Positions 7,424 through 15,406 of a stretch of 20,275 nucleotides of DNA are shown piece by piece. Every line of letters begins with the position of its first letter. Position 1 is the stretch's first letter. Under the pieces are notes generated by a model. The model ran no database searches. It was not told where the DNA came from and saw only the letters and a program-made list of their open reading frames with translations. Both the position numbers and the translations under genes were made by a program. This DNA is from Bacillota bacterium (lineage in GTDB: Bacteria > Bacillota > UBA4882 > UBA8346), in contig JAEXFN010000063.1 in NCBI GenBank assembly GCA_023400055.1, forward strand, positions 1 through 20,275. Direction: 5' to 3'.

Positions 7424-8827
7424 ATGAATGAAAAAAATGCCTTATATAGCGTTATATTGCACCGATTCTTCGAGGCTTTCAAAAACGTCACCTATCAACG
7501 CGTGGCGATCTGTCAATATGTTTATCGCAAATTTATGAGCTTCATTGGTGAAAAAAGGCTGAACGCCTATTATCCGTATGCTCAGGCTGAGATAAACCAG
7601 ATGGTCGATTCCCAAATCTACTCCTTGCTCGACGGGCCCTATGCTTATGATCCGCATCCCGGGGGCATCATCTTAATGCGCGCCGGATTCGGCGACATTG
7701 CCTCGGCCCATTTGCCCCGGAACCGTTTTTATCTCATCAGTCCCAGCCAAGCCGAAGTCGATGTCATCAAGCTCAATCGACCCGATCTGACCGCTTATAA
7801 CCTTCAAGAAGATTATCGGGATAACCCCACAGCGGTCAACGAACTGAACCGTCAGATCGCGGAGGTGGTCCAGGAGCAGCATGACGACCCGCTTTTGGGA
7901 AGCCGCGAATTGCAACAATGGTTCGAAAGACTCGTCCCCGAGATTGTCCACGTCTTTGATGCGGTCCAAGGGCTTTTCGATCAATTGGATGTCGCGGCGG
8001 TTCTGACCATCTCTTCCACCTATTCGATGGACGGCGCGATGAACCTTATCGCCCGGGCCCAGCGGATCCCTTCGTTGACCTTGCAACACGGCTTAATGGC
8101 CGAACACGATCTTTTCGCCCACATTCCAGTATTGGCCATGAAAAAAATGGTCTGGGGATCAGCCATCGCCGACTGGTACCAAAAATTCGGTTTTCCGGCG
8201 TCACGGGTAAGCGCGATCGGTTCGCCGCGCTTTGACGTCATCTTCAATCGGCCGTGGTGCGGCAAACCGACGCTCTGCGAAAAGCTCGGCGTGGATCCGA
8301 CGAAAAAAATCCTGATTTATGCGGCTGATATTTTACGCATCGAACAAATTGTAACCCCGGTAGTCCTGGAAGGATTGCAACAAATCCCCGATCTGGTCAT
8401 GGTCATGCTTTTGCATCCCGGCGAAAACGGCTCGCCCCATCAGCGGCTGGCCGAAAACTATGCCAACTGCAAAGTCATCCCCTTCGGCAAGATCAGTCTT
8501 TATGACGCCTTGAGCGGAGCCGATATCTTCGCCACCTGCTATTCGACAGCGGCATTGGAAGCGATGTTCTTCAAGTTGCCCGTAGTCACCGTGGAACCTT
8601 TTGCCCCGACATTCTCCTATGGCCGATTGGGGGCTTCCTTGATGGTCACCGATGCCGCGGAACTCCATCGAGTGATTACTCGGTTAATTTCCGACGAATC
8701 CTTCCGGAACGACGCAGTCCAACGCTACCAAGATTTCCTGACCCAATATTGCATCCCCGACGGTTTCGCCTCCCAGCGGCTTTTCGATGAAATAAGAAAA
8801 CTCTGTGACAACGGGGGAGTGGTTTAA
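7424..8827 (+). CDS. Predicted GT-B transferase, tandem paralogue 3
   Basis: 467 aa, four residues shorter than its neighbours owing to a shorter segment around residues 42-66. ATG preceded by AAAGGTG at 6-nt spacing and 24 nt after copy 2. Contains MRAGFGDIASAHLPR (85-99), TLQHG (219-223), GSPRFDVIFNRPWCG, HPGEN and YSTAALEAMFFKLPVVTVEP. The conserved Gly-Gly of the N-terminal block is Ala-Gly here. It is the last gene of the plus-strand operon; downstream lies a 26-bp perfect inverted repeat that may stop transcription. Three intact, collinear copies suggest duplication followed by specialisation rather than decay. Confidence 0.8.
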   Translation: MNEKNALYSVILHRFFEAFKNVTYQRVAICQYVYRKFMSFIGEKRLNAYYPYAQAEINQMVDSQIYSLLDGPYAYDPHPGGIILMRAGFGDIASAHLPRNRFYLISPSQAEVDVIKLNRPDLTAYNLQEDYRDNPTAVNELNRQIAEVVQEQHDDPLLGSRELQQWFERLVPEIVHVFDAVQGLFDQLDVAAVLTISSTYSMDGAMNLIARAQRIPSLTLQHGLMAEHDLFAHIPVLAMKKMVWGSAIADWYQKFGFPASRVSAIGSPRFDVIFNRPWCGKPTLCEKLGVDPTKKILIYAADILRIEQIVTPVVLEGLQQIPDLVMVMLLHPGENGSPHQRLAENYANCKVIPFGKISLYDALSGADIFATCYSTAALEAMFFKLPVVTVEPFAPTFSYGRLGASLMVTDAAELHRVITRLISDESFRNDAVQRYQDFLTQYCIPDGFASQRLFDEIRKLCDNGGVV

Positions 8828-8971
8828 CTGCCATCAGTTGGAAAGAGATAAAAAAAATCCAAAGAAAGATTGATGTCGCCGCGACCCGAGTCTTGAAGAA
8901 GGCCCCGCCAAAGCTCGCTGTTCTTCATCGAGGATCATTTCCGGCCTCTCGTTTATCTCCAAAAGATCGAT

Positions 8972-9030
8972 CCTTGATCAACCAAAGGAACTATGGCAAC
9001 CATCGCCATAGTTCCTTTGGTTGATCAAGG
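8972..9030. repeat. 26-bp perfect inverted repeat, 7-nt loop
   Basis: 8972-8997 is the exact reverse complement of 9005-9030, separated by 8998-9004. A further AAAGA/TCTTT pairing beyond a bulge could extend it. The right arm coincides with the first unit and a half of 21-bp array 2, so the left arm is an inverted copy of that array segment. There is no proper T-run, so a terminator role for the two converging operons is possible but not proven. The start codon of the small open frame 8993-9235 and a possible AAAGGA ribosome site lie inside the left arm. Confidence 0.9.
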
Positions 9031-9235
9031 TCTTTCTTCTATAAATGAAGATCTGCCTTTGGTGAACGAAGAGCCTTCTTTTCTAAATGAAGATCTATTT
9101 GCGATGATTCAAGAGCTATCTTTTGTGGATCAAAATGCTCCTTTGTCAATTAAGAGCTTCCTGCTGCAAATAATCCTTTACTTTAATGGGCATTTCGACT
9201 ACTGGAGATTCCAAGCAGTCAGCATTTCACTGTAG
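8993..9235 (+). CDS. Possible small heptad-repeat protein
   Basis: 80-aa open frame starting MATIAIVPL. Residues 9-50 follow a seven-residue pattern: VDQGLSS, INEDLPL, VNEEPSF, LNEDLFA, MIQELSF, VDQNAPL, with hydrophobic residues spaced 4-3 as in a coiled coil, although the prolines argue against a long helix. The last ~30 residues are hydrophobic and aromatic. A weak AAAGGA lies only 3 nt before the ATG, and both are buried in a 26-bp stem, so translation would be poor unless the stem is opened. It could be non-coding repeat DNA. No homologue is known to me. Confidence 0.25.
   Translation: MATIAIVPLVDQGLSSINEDLPLVNEEPSFLNEDLFAMIQELSFVDQNAPLSIKSFLLQIILYFNGHFDYWRFQAVSISL
8999..9157 (+). repeat. 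21-bp-period array 2 (degenerate, about 7.5 units)
   Basis: Units begin at 8999, 9020, 9041, 9062, 9083, 9104, 9125 and 9146. Shared features include AATGAAGATCT (units at 9041 and 9083), CAAGAGCT-like centres and a CCTTTG or TCTTTT tail. Copies differ at many positions, yet the 21-bp register is kept without indels. Translation on the plus strand gives heptads with Q/E at position 3 and mostly Leu at position 5, the same pattern as arrays 1 and 3 despite different DNA. Confidence 0.7.
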
Positions 9236-9269
9236 CAGAATCCCAGTACATCTCCATATGATCCCATGT

Positions 9270-10097
9270 TTACCAAACGCTTCGTCCGCCGTCCACCACA
9301 ATTACTGCGCCGGTGACGTAGGAAGAGGCTTCCGAGGCCAAAAACAGTACCGCTCCCTTTAATTCATCGGGTTGCGCCATTCGCGCCATGGGAATCAACG
9401 CCTGGATCCGCGCCAGAAATTCTCGGCCCTGGCCGTTGTAGACGCCGCCGGGGCAGAGCGCATTGCAACGGACGCCCTGTTCCGCCCAGTAAGTGGCCAG
9501 ATAGCGGGTGAGTCCCAACAGGCCGGTTTTAACCACCGAATAAGTTACCGGTTTAACGCTCTGCAACTGATCAGGCAGAGCTTCTTTTTTATAAAGGTTC
9601 TGATTGGGAGCGATGATCCCGAGATCGGAGGAGATATTAATAATACTGCCCCTTCCCGCTTGAACCATCGCCTGCCCGAAGTATTTGCAACACAAGAAAG
9701 AACCCGTTAAACCGACGGCGATATCTTCCTGCCACAATTCCAAAGGGAAATTTTCCAGACGGGAACTATTGGTAAGCCGGTCCGAATCATCCACTTTAGG
9801 ATTGTTGGCGGCGTTATTGATTAAAATATCGACCCGGCCATAGCGGTCTGTGATTCGGCTGCAGATTTCCCGGACTTGAGCTTCCTGGGTGATATCCGCT
9901 ACGTAACCGGCGGGCGATACTTCATCATAGCTTTGGGCCAAGTTAGCCAGTGCCGTGTCCAATAACGGCTGCTTCAGGTCGATTAAAACCGGCGTGCCGC
10001 CATACTCGGCAATCGCTTCGGCATGCTTCTGCCCCAAGAAACCCGCCCCGCCGGTGATCACCGCCACTTTACCGGACAAGTCAAACAATTCCCGCAT
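9270..10097 (-). CDS. SDR-family NAD(P)-dependent oxidoreductase
   Basis: 275 aa from the ATG at 10097, which has GGGTG 5 nt upstream; an ATG at 10115 is poorly supported. Classical short-chain dehydrogenase: cofactor motif TGGAGFLG (15-22), NNAA (94-97), SS (156-157) and catalytic YSVVK (186-190), with a longer-than-usual insert (about 163-184) before the Tyr, and the C-terminal GAVIVVDGGRSVW. It is the last gene of the minus-strand operon, 21 nt after another SDR. Such SDRs (for example PtmA-like proteins) occur in legionaminic-type clusters, where they reduce or oxidise a sugar intermediate. The exact substrate here cannot be read from sequence. Confidence 0.88.
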   Translation of the reverse strand: MRELFDLSGKVAVITGGAGFLGQKHAEAIAEYGGTPVLIDLKQPLLDTALANLAQSYDEVSPAGYVADITQEAQVREICSRITDRYGRVDILINNAANNPKVDDSDRLTNSSRLENFPLELWQEDIAVGLTGSFLCCKYFGQAMVQAGRGSIINISSDLGIIAPNQNLYKKEALPDQLQSVKPVTYSVVKTGLLGLTRYLATYWAEQGVRCNALCPGGVYNGQGREFLARIQALIPMARMAQPDELKGAVLFLASEASSYVTGAVIVVDGGRSVW

Positions 10098-10118
10098 GAT
10101 ATCACCCGCTTTCATAAA

Positions 10119-10892
10119 TTAAACGCTCACCGTTTGTCCGCCGTCGATGATTAAACATGCGCCCGTGGTAAAGGCCGAACATTCCGACGCCAAAAAAACG
10201 GCCGCCGCCGCGATCTCTTCCGGTCGTCCGAAGCGCCGCAGCGGAACAGCGGTTTCGAGCATTTTTTGGATTTTCTCGGGATCAGCCTCAATCTTCTCGG
10301 CCCAACTGCCGCCCTCAAAATAAATATTGCCGGGCGCGATGCAATTGACGCGCACTCCATCCCCGCCAACTTTACGGGCCAGGTTCTTGGCAAAAGCGTT
10401 GAGGGCGCTTTTGGCCGCCGCATAATCCACCGGAGCGCCAAAAGCCTCAAGCCCGGCGATGGAGGTAATAAAAAGGATATTGCCCCGCGTTTTTTGGATC
10501 AAAGGATAAAACTCGCGGACCGTGTCGACTGCCGAATCGAAATTTAACTGCACAATCCGTCGAAAATGGCTGACAGGCGGTATCGGATCGGCCACGCTCC
10601 GGCCGCTCCCCACGTTGACGACCAAAATATCCAGGCCGTTCCAGGCCGCGACGATCCTATCGCGCAGATCGCTGATGGCTTTGCCATCCGTAAAATCGCA
10701 TGCCCAAGCGAGCATTGAATGAGCTGAAAAATCCCGGGCCAACCGCTCTTTCAATCGGTCCAACGCCGCTTGATCGCGACTGGTCAAAACGACCCGGGCT
10801 CCTTCGTTCAAAAAAGCGGTGGCAATCGCCAGGCCGATCCCACGCGAAGAACCGGTTACCAACACCCGTTTTTCTCTTAACAGCAGTTCCAA
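10119..10892 (-). CDS. SDR-family NAD(P)-dependent oxidoreductase
   Basis: 257 aa beginning at a TTG codon; no other in-frame start lies near the TGSSRGIG cofactor motif (13-20). Catalytic residues are Ser144, Tyr157 and Lys161 (DYAAAK), and the C-terminus IIDGGQTVSV is typical of classical SDRs. The usual NNAG is NVGSG. It is not a recent duplicate of the neighbouring SDR, differing through most of its length. Two different SDRs next to a NeuB/NeuA pair suggest either two redox steps or a paired oxidation-reduction (an epimerisation via a keto sugar), which is inference. Confidence 0.88.
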   Translation of the reverse strand: MELLLREKRVLVTGSSRGIGLAIATAFLNEGARVVLTSRDQAALDRLKERLARDFSAHSMLAWACDFTDGKAISDLRDRIVAAWNGLDILVVNVGSGRSVADPIPPVSHFRRIVQLNFDSAVDTVREFYPLIQKTRGNILFITSIAGLEAFGAPVDYAAAKSALNAFAKNLARKVGGDGVRVNCIAPGNIYFEGGSWAEKIEADPEKIQKMLETAVPLRRFGRPEEIAAAAVFLASECSAFTTGACLIIDGGQTVSV

Positions 10893-10957
10893 TCCAATTC
10901 ACTCTTTCACGATTTGCCACTTGGTTTTCTTTGCCACTGTAATGTATTCGCCTTGTT

Positions 10958-11068
10958 TCAATCGCAGGAAACCAGTTCGGCTTGGCAGTATTTTTGAAAA
11001 TTCGCTTCAGTAAAGGAACTTAGATTTTCAACCACATCGTATGCGGTTAAATTCACATGACCATTCAT
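10958..11068 (-). CDS. Possible 36-aa ORF between VOC and SDR genes
   Basis: Starts with an ATG 13 nt after the VOC stop, preceded by AAGGA with 9-nt spacing, and ends 65 nt before the SDR. Begins MNGHVNLTAYDVVEN and is acidic and soluble in composition. I do not recognise it. In an operon otherwise packed with overlaps, this 189-nt gap is the loosest spot, so it may hold a tiny gene, the remnant of a lost gene, or just spacer. Confidence 0.25.
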   Translation of the reverse strand: MNGHVNLTAYDVVENLSSFTEANFQKYCQAELVSCD

Positions 11069-11081
11069 GTAAGGACCATCC

Positions 11082-11543
11082 TTATTGCAGTTCTCCAGAC
11101 TGTGAAGGGCATTCTTCAACCAACTCAATGATGATGCCATCCGGGTCATGGCAATATAAAACCCTGGCTGTGCCATCCGGTGCCATTTGAGGAGCACTAT
11201 TGCAAGAAATATGATGCGCGACTAAATCCCGATACAAGCTATCGATATCCGCGACAGTCAGCGCAATATGGGAGCATCCCAGCCGGTTGGCCGGTTGCAG
11301 CTCCGGATACGTTTCGGGATCGGGATGAGAATGATATTCTAATAGCTCCAGAAGCGAACCATCAGGGGCTTTCAATTTGACCCATTCCAAGACAACGCCG
11401 GGGATTCCGACGACCTGTTCGATGAAAGAACCGGTTTCCACGGCCCGCTTCCAAATGGTATACCCCAGAATTTCTTGATAAAAGGCCAATGAACGCCGAA
11501 GATCTCGCACTACCATACCGGTATGGCGATACCCGCGGATCAT
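11082..11543 (-). CDS. VOC-superfamily (glyoxalase-like) protein
   Basis: 153 aa, ATG with a perfect GGAGGA site 6 nt upstream; the ATG overlaps the stop of the aminotransferase gene by 4 nt. Two beta-alpha-beta-beta-beta modules with likely metal ligands His7 (RHTGMVV), Glu66 (LLELLEY), His92 (CSHIAL) and Glu140 (IIELVEE), the layout of glyoxalase I, methylmalonyl-CoA epimerase and related enzymes. All four ligands are present, so it is probably catalytic. In this operon an epimerase, isomerase or lyase acting on a keto-sugar intermediate is the natural guess, but family members are too varied to name the reaction. Confidence 0.85.
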   Translation of the reverse strand: MIRGYRHTGMVVRDLRRSLAFYQEILGYTIWKRAVETGSFIEQVVGIPGVVLEWVKLKAPDGSLLELLEYHSHPDPETYPELQPANRLGCSHIALTVADIDSLYRDLVAHHISCNSAPQMAPDGTARVLYCHDPDGIIIELVEECPSQSGELQ

Positions 11544-12925
11544 GCTCGTTCCTCCAGCGCCGCTTGAATCGCTTCGTCCAAGACTGTCAAACCTTCTTGC
11601 AACGCTTCCTCGCTAATGGTCAGCGGCGGGCCCAGCTTGATGGATTCCCGGCCGGTGCAGACCACCAGCAATCCTTGGCCCATGGCTATCTCGGCGATCC
11701 GGGAACAAAGTTCGGATAGGGGATTGCCCTCGCTATCATAAAGCAATAATGCGGCTACCATGCCTTTACCCAATACATAACGGATATGCTCCGGATATTT
11801 CTGCTGGATCGTCCGCAACCGCTGCTGAAAAAGTTCGCCGCGGGGGATCGAGCGTTCGATGATCCCGTCCTCCAGCAAGGCCTGGAGATTGGCCTTGCCT
11901 GCGGCACAGACCAGCGGATTGGCGGAATGGGTCGAACTCATCGAGCCAATCTCCGGTAAATCCATAATCTCCGCTCTGCCTAGGACAACCGCCAACGGCA
12001 GGCTGGATCCGGCGCCTTTGCCGCAACAAATAAGATCCGGTTCGACATCATAGTGCATATAGCCGAAGAGCTTGCCGGTCCGTCCGAAGCCGGACTGCAT
12101 CTCATCAAAAGCGATCAATAGCTCATGCTGCCGGGCAAATTCGGCGAGTTCCTGAATATACTCCGGAGGATAAAAGATCGCTCCCCAGCCCTGAAACGTT
12201 TCGATCATAAAACCGCAAAGATCATTATCCGGATCGATATTTTGATCCCGGAGCAACTCCGCCATCGCATTCTGAAAGTACTCCCTGGGATTTTGAACGG
12301 CTTCTTTCCGCCAGGGATATGGAAATGGCAAATGATAGATGTTCGGATCGAGATAACCGATCCATTGTTGCTGAGTTAGATTTCCCCCCATCATCTGAGC
12401 GCCCATGGTCCGACCATGCCAATTTCCCTCGAAGCAGATCACTCCGGGCCGTTTCTTGCCCTTTTTCCAACCGGCCATCCGCATCAGTTTCAACCCGGCT
12501 TCGGTCGCTTCCGTACCGGCGGACACCAGGAAAGCTTTTTCAAATGGAGCGGGGGTATTTTCGATCAAATATTGCAGATATTCAGCCCGTTCCTTGCTAG
12601 CGTAAGTATAAGTATGCAAAAGCGGTTTGGCTAAGACTTCTTGCAGCGATTGGACGATCCGGGGGTTGCCGTGACCGGCGTTGGTCACAAAAATCGTGCT
12701 GGTAAAATCGATCCATTGATTGCCCCAGGCATCGGAGACTAAAAAATCCCGGGCTCGCTCCCAAACCACCGGCAGCTGGCCATGCATGGAGACGGATTCG
12801 TAACGATCCAATGCTTTTAAAATCGGAATGCTCTCCGGCACCGGAATGGGAGTAACGATCCGCCGGTATTTGGTTTGGATCCGCGGCACGTCTTTGGGGA
12901 TTAAATTAAACTTAAATCCGGCCAT
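11540..12925 (-). CDS. Class-III PLP-dependent aminotransferase
   Basis: 461 aa, start directly abutting the cytidylyltransferase stop, with AGAGGC upstream. Fold-type I, class III: SAGTEATEAG (135-144, phosphate binding), FEGNWHG (165-171), AFDEMQSGFGRTG (272-284) with the pyridine-binding Asp274, and the Schiff-base Lys303 in CCGKGAGSSLPL; THSANPL (332-338) completes the site. Length is usual for acetylornithine, GABA or diaminobutyrate transaminases. Its place in a sugar operon argues for an amino-sugar or amino-acid side-group role rather than housekeeping metabolism; class-III enzymes of the glutamate-1-semialdehyde type are known to accompany SpsF-like cytidylyltransferases. It would add an amino group to a keto intermediate (inference). 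Confidence 0.9.
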   Translation of the reverse strand: MAGFKFNLIPKDVPRIQTKYRRIVTPIPVPESIPILKALDRYESVSMHGQLPVVWERARDFLVSDAWGNQWIDFTSTIFVTNAGHGNPRIVQSLQEVLAKPLLHTYTYASKERAEYLQYLIENTPAPFEKAFLVSAGTEATEAGLKLMRMAGWKKGKKRPGVICFEGNWHGRTMGAQMMGGNLTQQQWIGYLDPNIYHLPFPYPWRKEAVQNPREYFQNAMAELLRDQNIDPDNDLCGFMIETFQGWGAIFYPPEYIQELAEFARQHELLIAFDEMQSGFGRTGKLFGYMHYDVEPDLICCGKGAGSSLPLAVVLGRAEIMDLPEIGSMSSTHSANPLVCAAGKANLQALLEDGIIERSIPRGELFQQRLRTIQQKYPEHIRYVLGKGMVAALLLYDSEGNPLSELCSRIAEIAMGQGLLVVCTGRESIKLGPPLTISEEALQEGLTVLDEAIQAALEERA

Positions 12926-13675
12926 CTAGGCGAAGCCTCTTTTCGGATAATTTTCTTTTAAATCGTCCCACAACCCGCTGCCCTTCTTTTGGAGCTGATA
13001 TTCCAGCAGGTCCAGATCATCGAGCGTATCGACTTCGATACAGAATGGCGATATAAAAGCCATCATCTTGTCGCCGTACAACCGTTCCGAACTGCGAATC
13101 AATTCCGGGATCACCACGTCCACATAGCCATCGGGAATATAAGCCTCCGGAAAAGTCTGCCGAGGGTTGTTCAATACTTCGTTATCGATCCCATCGCCAA
13201 AGCTCCGGAAATAACCTCCTTCATCCCGGCGAAACCATTTGAGAGGAGATTCCGGGGCTTGATGTGCCGATCGCAATGAACTGGCTTCCGGCCGGGCAAT
13301 CAGTTGGGCAACGGCTGCATCAATCAGCTGCGGTTCCCGCAGCGGAGTGGTCGGGCGCAAATGCACCAGATAATCGGGAATGTCATGCTCGCGTTCCCGA
13401 AACCAATTCAGCGCATGGAGCATAAACTCGAGATCGGTCGATTGGTCCCGCGCGAACTCAGCGGGGCGCAGAAACGGCACTTCGGCACCATAATCCGTAG
13501 CCAGCGCGGCAATCTCTTCCGAATCGGTCGAGACGACGATCCGGTCGATGCAGGTTGCGAGGTGCGCCGCCGCAATGGAATAAGCGATAAGCGGGTAGCC
13601 GCCCAAGCAGCGGACGTTCTTCCCGGGAACCCCCTTGGAGCCGCTCCGCGCCGGTATCATCGCCATGATATTCAT
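12926..13675 (-). CDS. NeuA-like acylneuraminate cytidylyltransferase
   Basis: 249 aa from the ATG at 13675, chosen because AAGGTG sits 6 nt upstream; GTG at 13684 and ATG at 13681 are alternatives. Signature IPARSGSKGVPGKN (7-20) is the CTP-binding P-loop-like motif of CMP-sugar synthetases, followed by STDSEEIA, RPAEFARD and LRPTTPLR, and a C-terminal EVDTLDDLDLLEY that supplies metal-binding Asp residues. It should activate a nonulosonic acid (sialic, legionaminic or pseudaminic type) as CMP-sugar, in the cytoplasm, for the glycosyltransferases nearby. A second, different cytidylyltransferase is encoded at 17878-18585. Which one serves the NeuB product cannot be told, but co-transcription favours this one. 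Confidence 0.9.
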   Translation of the reverse strand: MNIMAMIPARSGSKGVPGKNVRCLGGYPLIAYSIAAAHLATCIDRIVVSTDSEEIAALATDYGAEVPFLRPAEFARDQSTDLEFMLHALNWFREREHDIPDYLVHLRPTTPLREPQLIDAAVAQLIARPEASSLRSAHQAPESPLKWFRRDEGGYFRSFGDGIDNEVLNNPRQTFPEAYIPDGYVDVVIPELIRSSERLYGDKMMAFISPFCIEVDTLDDLDLLEYQLQKKGSGLWDDLKENYPKRGFA

Positions 13676-13680
13676 GGGCA

Positions 13681-14541
13681 TCACCTTTGGTCCCGTTTCT
13701 TATTCTTGCTTCGGCGTTGCCAGTCCGCCAGTTGCGGCCGGATCCACGCCAATTGCTCGCGAAAGATCTGAATGCCCTCGTCATCACGGTAAGCCTGCAT
13801 AATCAACGGACCCTCGTAATCAATTGGTGCCAATGCCGCGAAGAATCTCCCAAAATCGACGTCTCCCTCCCCCAGCGGCACCGATGGTCCGCCCAGTTTC
13901 CGGTCTTTCAAGTGAATATCGGAGATCCGGTTTCCATAGGCAGCCAATTCTTCAACCGGATCGTATCCTAAGGCGGCACTATTTCCGGTATCGTAATTCA
14001 CCGTAATCATCCTGGAATCCAGGACTGCTAAAAGCTCTTCAAAAATCCGCGGCGGAAGATCGGTCTCCAGTGCCAGATGAATCGCTAATTTTTCTGCTAA
14101 ATCCCTGGCGGGTTTAATATTGTCAATCAATCGGAGGATATCGGCGTCGTCTTGAAGCTTCGACTGATCGACACATGGCAAAACGACATCGGTTACGCCC
14201 AGCTTTTTCGCATTCCGCAAAAGCGCCTGCAGCATCTGCACGCTTCCTTTTGCCTGTTCGGGGACGGGGTTATGGAGCGGCGCTTCCATAAAATAATCCG
14301 CGCAAATCGTTCGAACTTGTACGCCCGTTTGCTCCATGACGTTTCGGATCGCCGTCAAACCGGACTCGTGAAGCAAGGGATTATCTTTGGCTTGATGATA
14401 ATCGAAGATAAATTCGATAAGATCGAGCGCCATAGTTTGGGCAATTTTGAACTCATCCTGCCAATATCCGACCGGATGTGCCTGATATCTGCCGTTATAT
14501 TTGGGAAGCAATCTTCCCTGCATCACACCGAGCTTATTCAT
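13681..14541 (-). CDS. Sugar phosphate isomerase/epimerase, TIM-barrel (AP_endonuc_2)
   Basis: 286 aa, ATG overlapping the methyltransferase stop by 4 nt. Xylose-isomerase-like TIM barrel: opening KLGVMQGRLLP, putative metal ligands Glu159 (LALETD), Asp184 (VNYDTGN) and His210 (DIHLKDR). The position of the usual last Glu ligand appears to be Gln249 (IMQAYRD), which may tune or weaken metal binding. The C-terminus is basic (RRSKNKKRDQR). Members of this family isomerise or epimerise sugars and inositols. In a cluster lacking an obvious PseG or LegG, it is a candidate for making the sugar that NeuB condenses with PEP, but this is only inference. Confidence 0.85.
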   Translation of the reverse strand: MNKLGVMQGRLLPKYNGRYQAHPVGYWQDEFKIAQTMALDLIEFIFDYHQAKDNPLLHESGLTAIRNVMEQTGVQVRTICADYFMEAPLHNPVPEQAKGSVQMLQALLRNAKKLGVTDVVLPCVDQSKLQDDADILRLIDNIKPARDLAEKLAIHLALETDLPPRIFEELLAVLDSRMITVNYDTGNSAALGYDPVEELAAYGNRISDIHLKDRKLGGPSVPLGEGDVDFGRFFAALAPIDYEGPLIMQAYRDDEGIQIFREQLAWIRPQLADWQRRSKNKKRDQR

Positions 14542-15389
14542 GTTTTCACTCCATAACAGGCTATCAGCGTATCACAACATCCCATCAACCCCAACTGTTT
14601 TTCATAAGCAGCATGAAGTTCCTGACTATCGAGGCAACTCCATCGCACATGTCCTCCCGGCTTATTTTGGGCCAGCCAGTGGAGGTGATTGGACAGCGGA
14701 TAGCGCTGTATTTGTTTGATATATTGAGGTTCGAGGTCCGCCTTGGCACCCAGTAAAGTTAAAGTATTTTGGTTGAATAAGAACAGATGGCAGCTCCAAT
14801 AGGTAAATTGCGAAAAAGCTTCGTTTTTATAAAAAGATAGCAAGGCATCATTGGCATTGGGAACTTCCACGATGATGCGACCGCCCGGATTCAGCTTCGT
14901 TGCCAGCTCTTTCAACGTGCTCAGGGGATCGGGAAGGTGTTCAAGCACGTGAAAAAGGGTGATGACATCAAACGTTGGTTGCACTTCATGAATACTGGCA
15001 AAAACCTGTAACTGGGCTCGCTTAAAATAGGTTTGCAGTCTTTTTTCCGGTTCCACGCCCGCCACCGCCCTCGCAACCGAACTGGCGCGGCAGAGGAATC
15101 CTCCGTTACCGCAGCCGAAGTCCAACACCGCTCGATTGGTAATTAACGGACGAAAAGTGCGAAAACGGCGTTCGTCATCGGCCGCTGTCTCCCGGAGCCA
15201 GTCCTCGACCGTGAATTCGGCCGGATGCATCCGGGAATTTTCATAGAACCCCGCATCGATATGATCGAAAGAAGACAGAAAGACCAAGCCGCAGCCATTG
15301 CACTCCAGAACCTGAAGAGCGGGATTATCCCTTACGCGGCCCGGCCGCTTGGAAAAAGATTGCGCACCGCATAGATAACAAGCTTTCAT
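14538..15389 (-). CDS. Class I SAM-dependent methyltransferase with N-terminal zinc ribbon
   Basis: 283 aa from the ATG at 15389, which has GAGG 9 nt upstream; an ATG at 15410 overlapping the neuB stop is less well placed. CYLCG (4-8) and CNGCG (30-34) form a four-Cys zinc-binding knuckle as in sugar C-methyltransferases. Motif I is VLDFGCGNGG (88-97), and FHVLEHLPDPL with NPGGRIIVEVPN follow. It lacks the second C-terminal domain seen in long NovU/TylCIII-type enzymes. It likely methylates a sugar or glycan in the cytoplasm; whether on carbon, oxygen or nitrogen is not clear. Confidence 0.87.
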   Translation of the reverse strand: MKACYLCGAQSFSKRPGRVRDNPALQVLECNGCGLVFLSSFDHIDAGFYENSRMHPAEFTVEDWLRETAADDERRFRTFRPLITNRAVLDFGCGNGGFLCRASSVARAVAGVEPEKRLQTYFKRAQLQVFASIHEVQPTFDVITLFHVLEHLPDPLSTLKELATKLNPGGRIIVEVPNANDALLSFYKNEAFSQFTYWSCHLFLFNQNTLTLLGAKADLEPQYIKQIQRYPLSNHLHWLAQNKPGGHVRWSCLDSQELHAAYEKQLGLMGCCDTLIACYGVKT

Positions 15390-15406
15390 CGATTTTGCCT
15401 CGTTAA

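Larger units (their letters stand above)
8828..9269. other. Tail-to-tail intergenic region with palindrome and array
   Basis: About 440 bp between two converging operons. 8828-8970 shows nothing I can name. 8972-9030 is the long inverted repeat, 8999-9157 the 21-bp-period array, and 9160-9269 has no clear structure. I found no T-tailed terminator for the minus-strand operon ending at 9270. Confidence 0.5.

Noticed and set aside
4495..8827. Tandem copies as an assembly artefact
   Set aside because: The three copies differ throughout at protein and DNA level, have different spacers and each has its own ribosome site.
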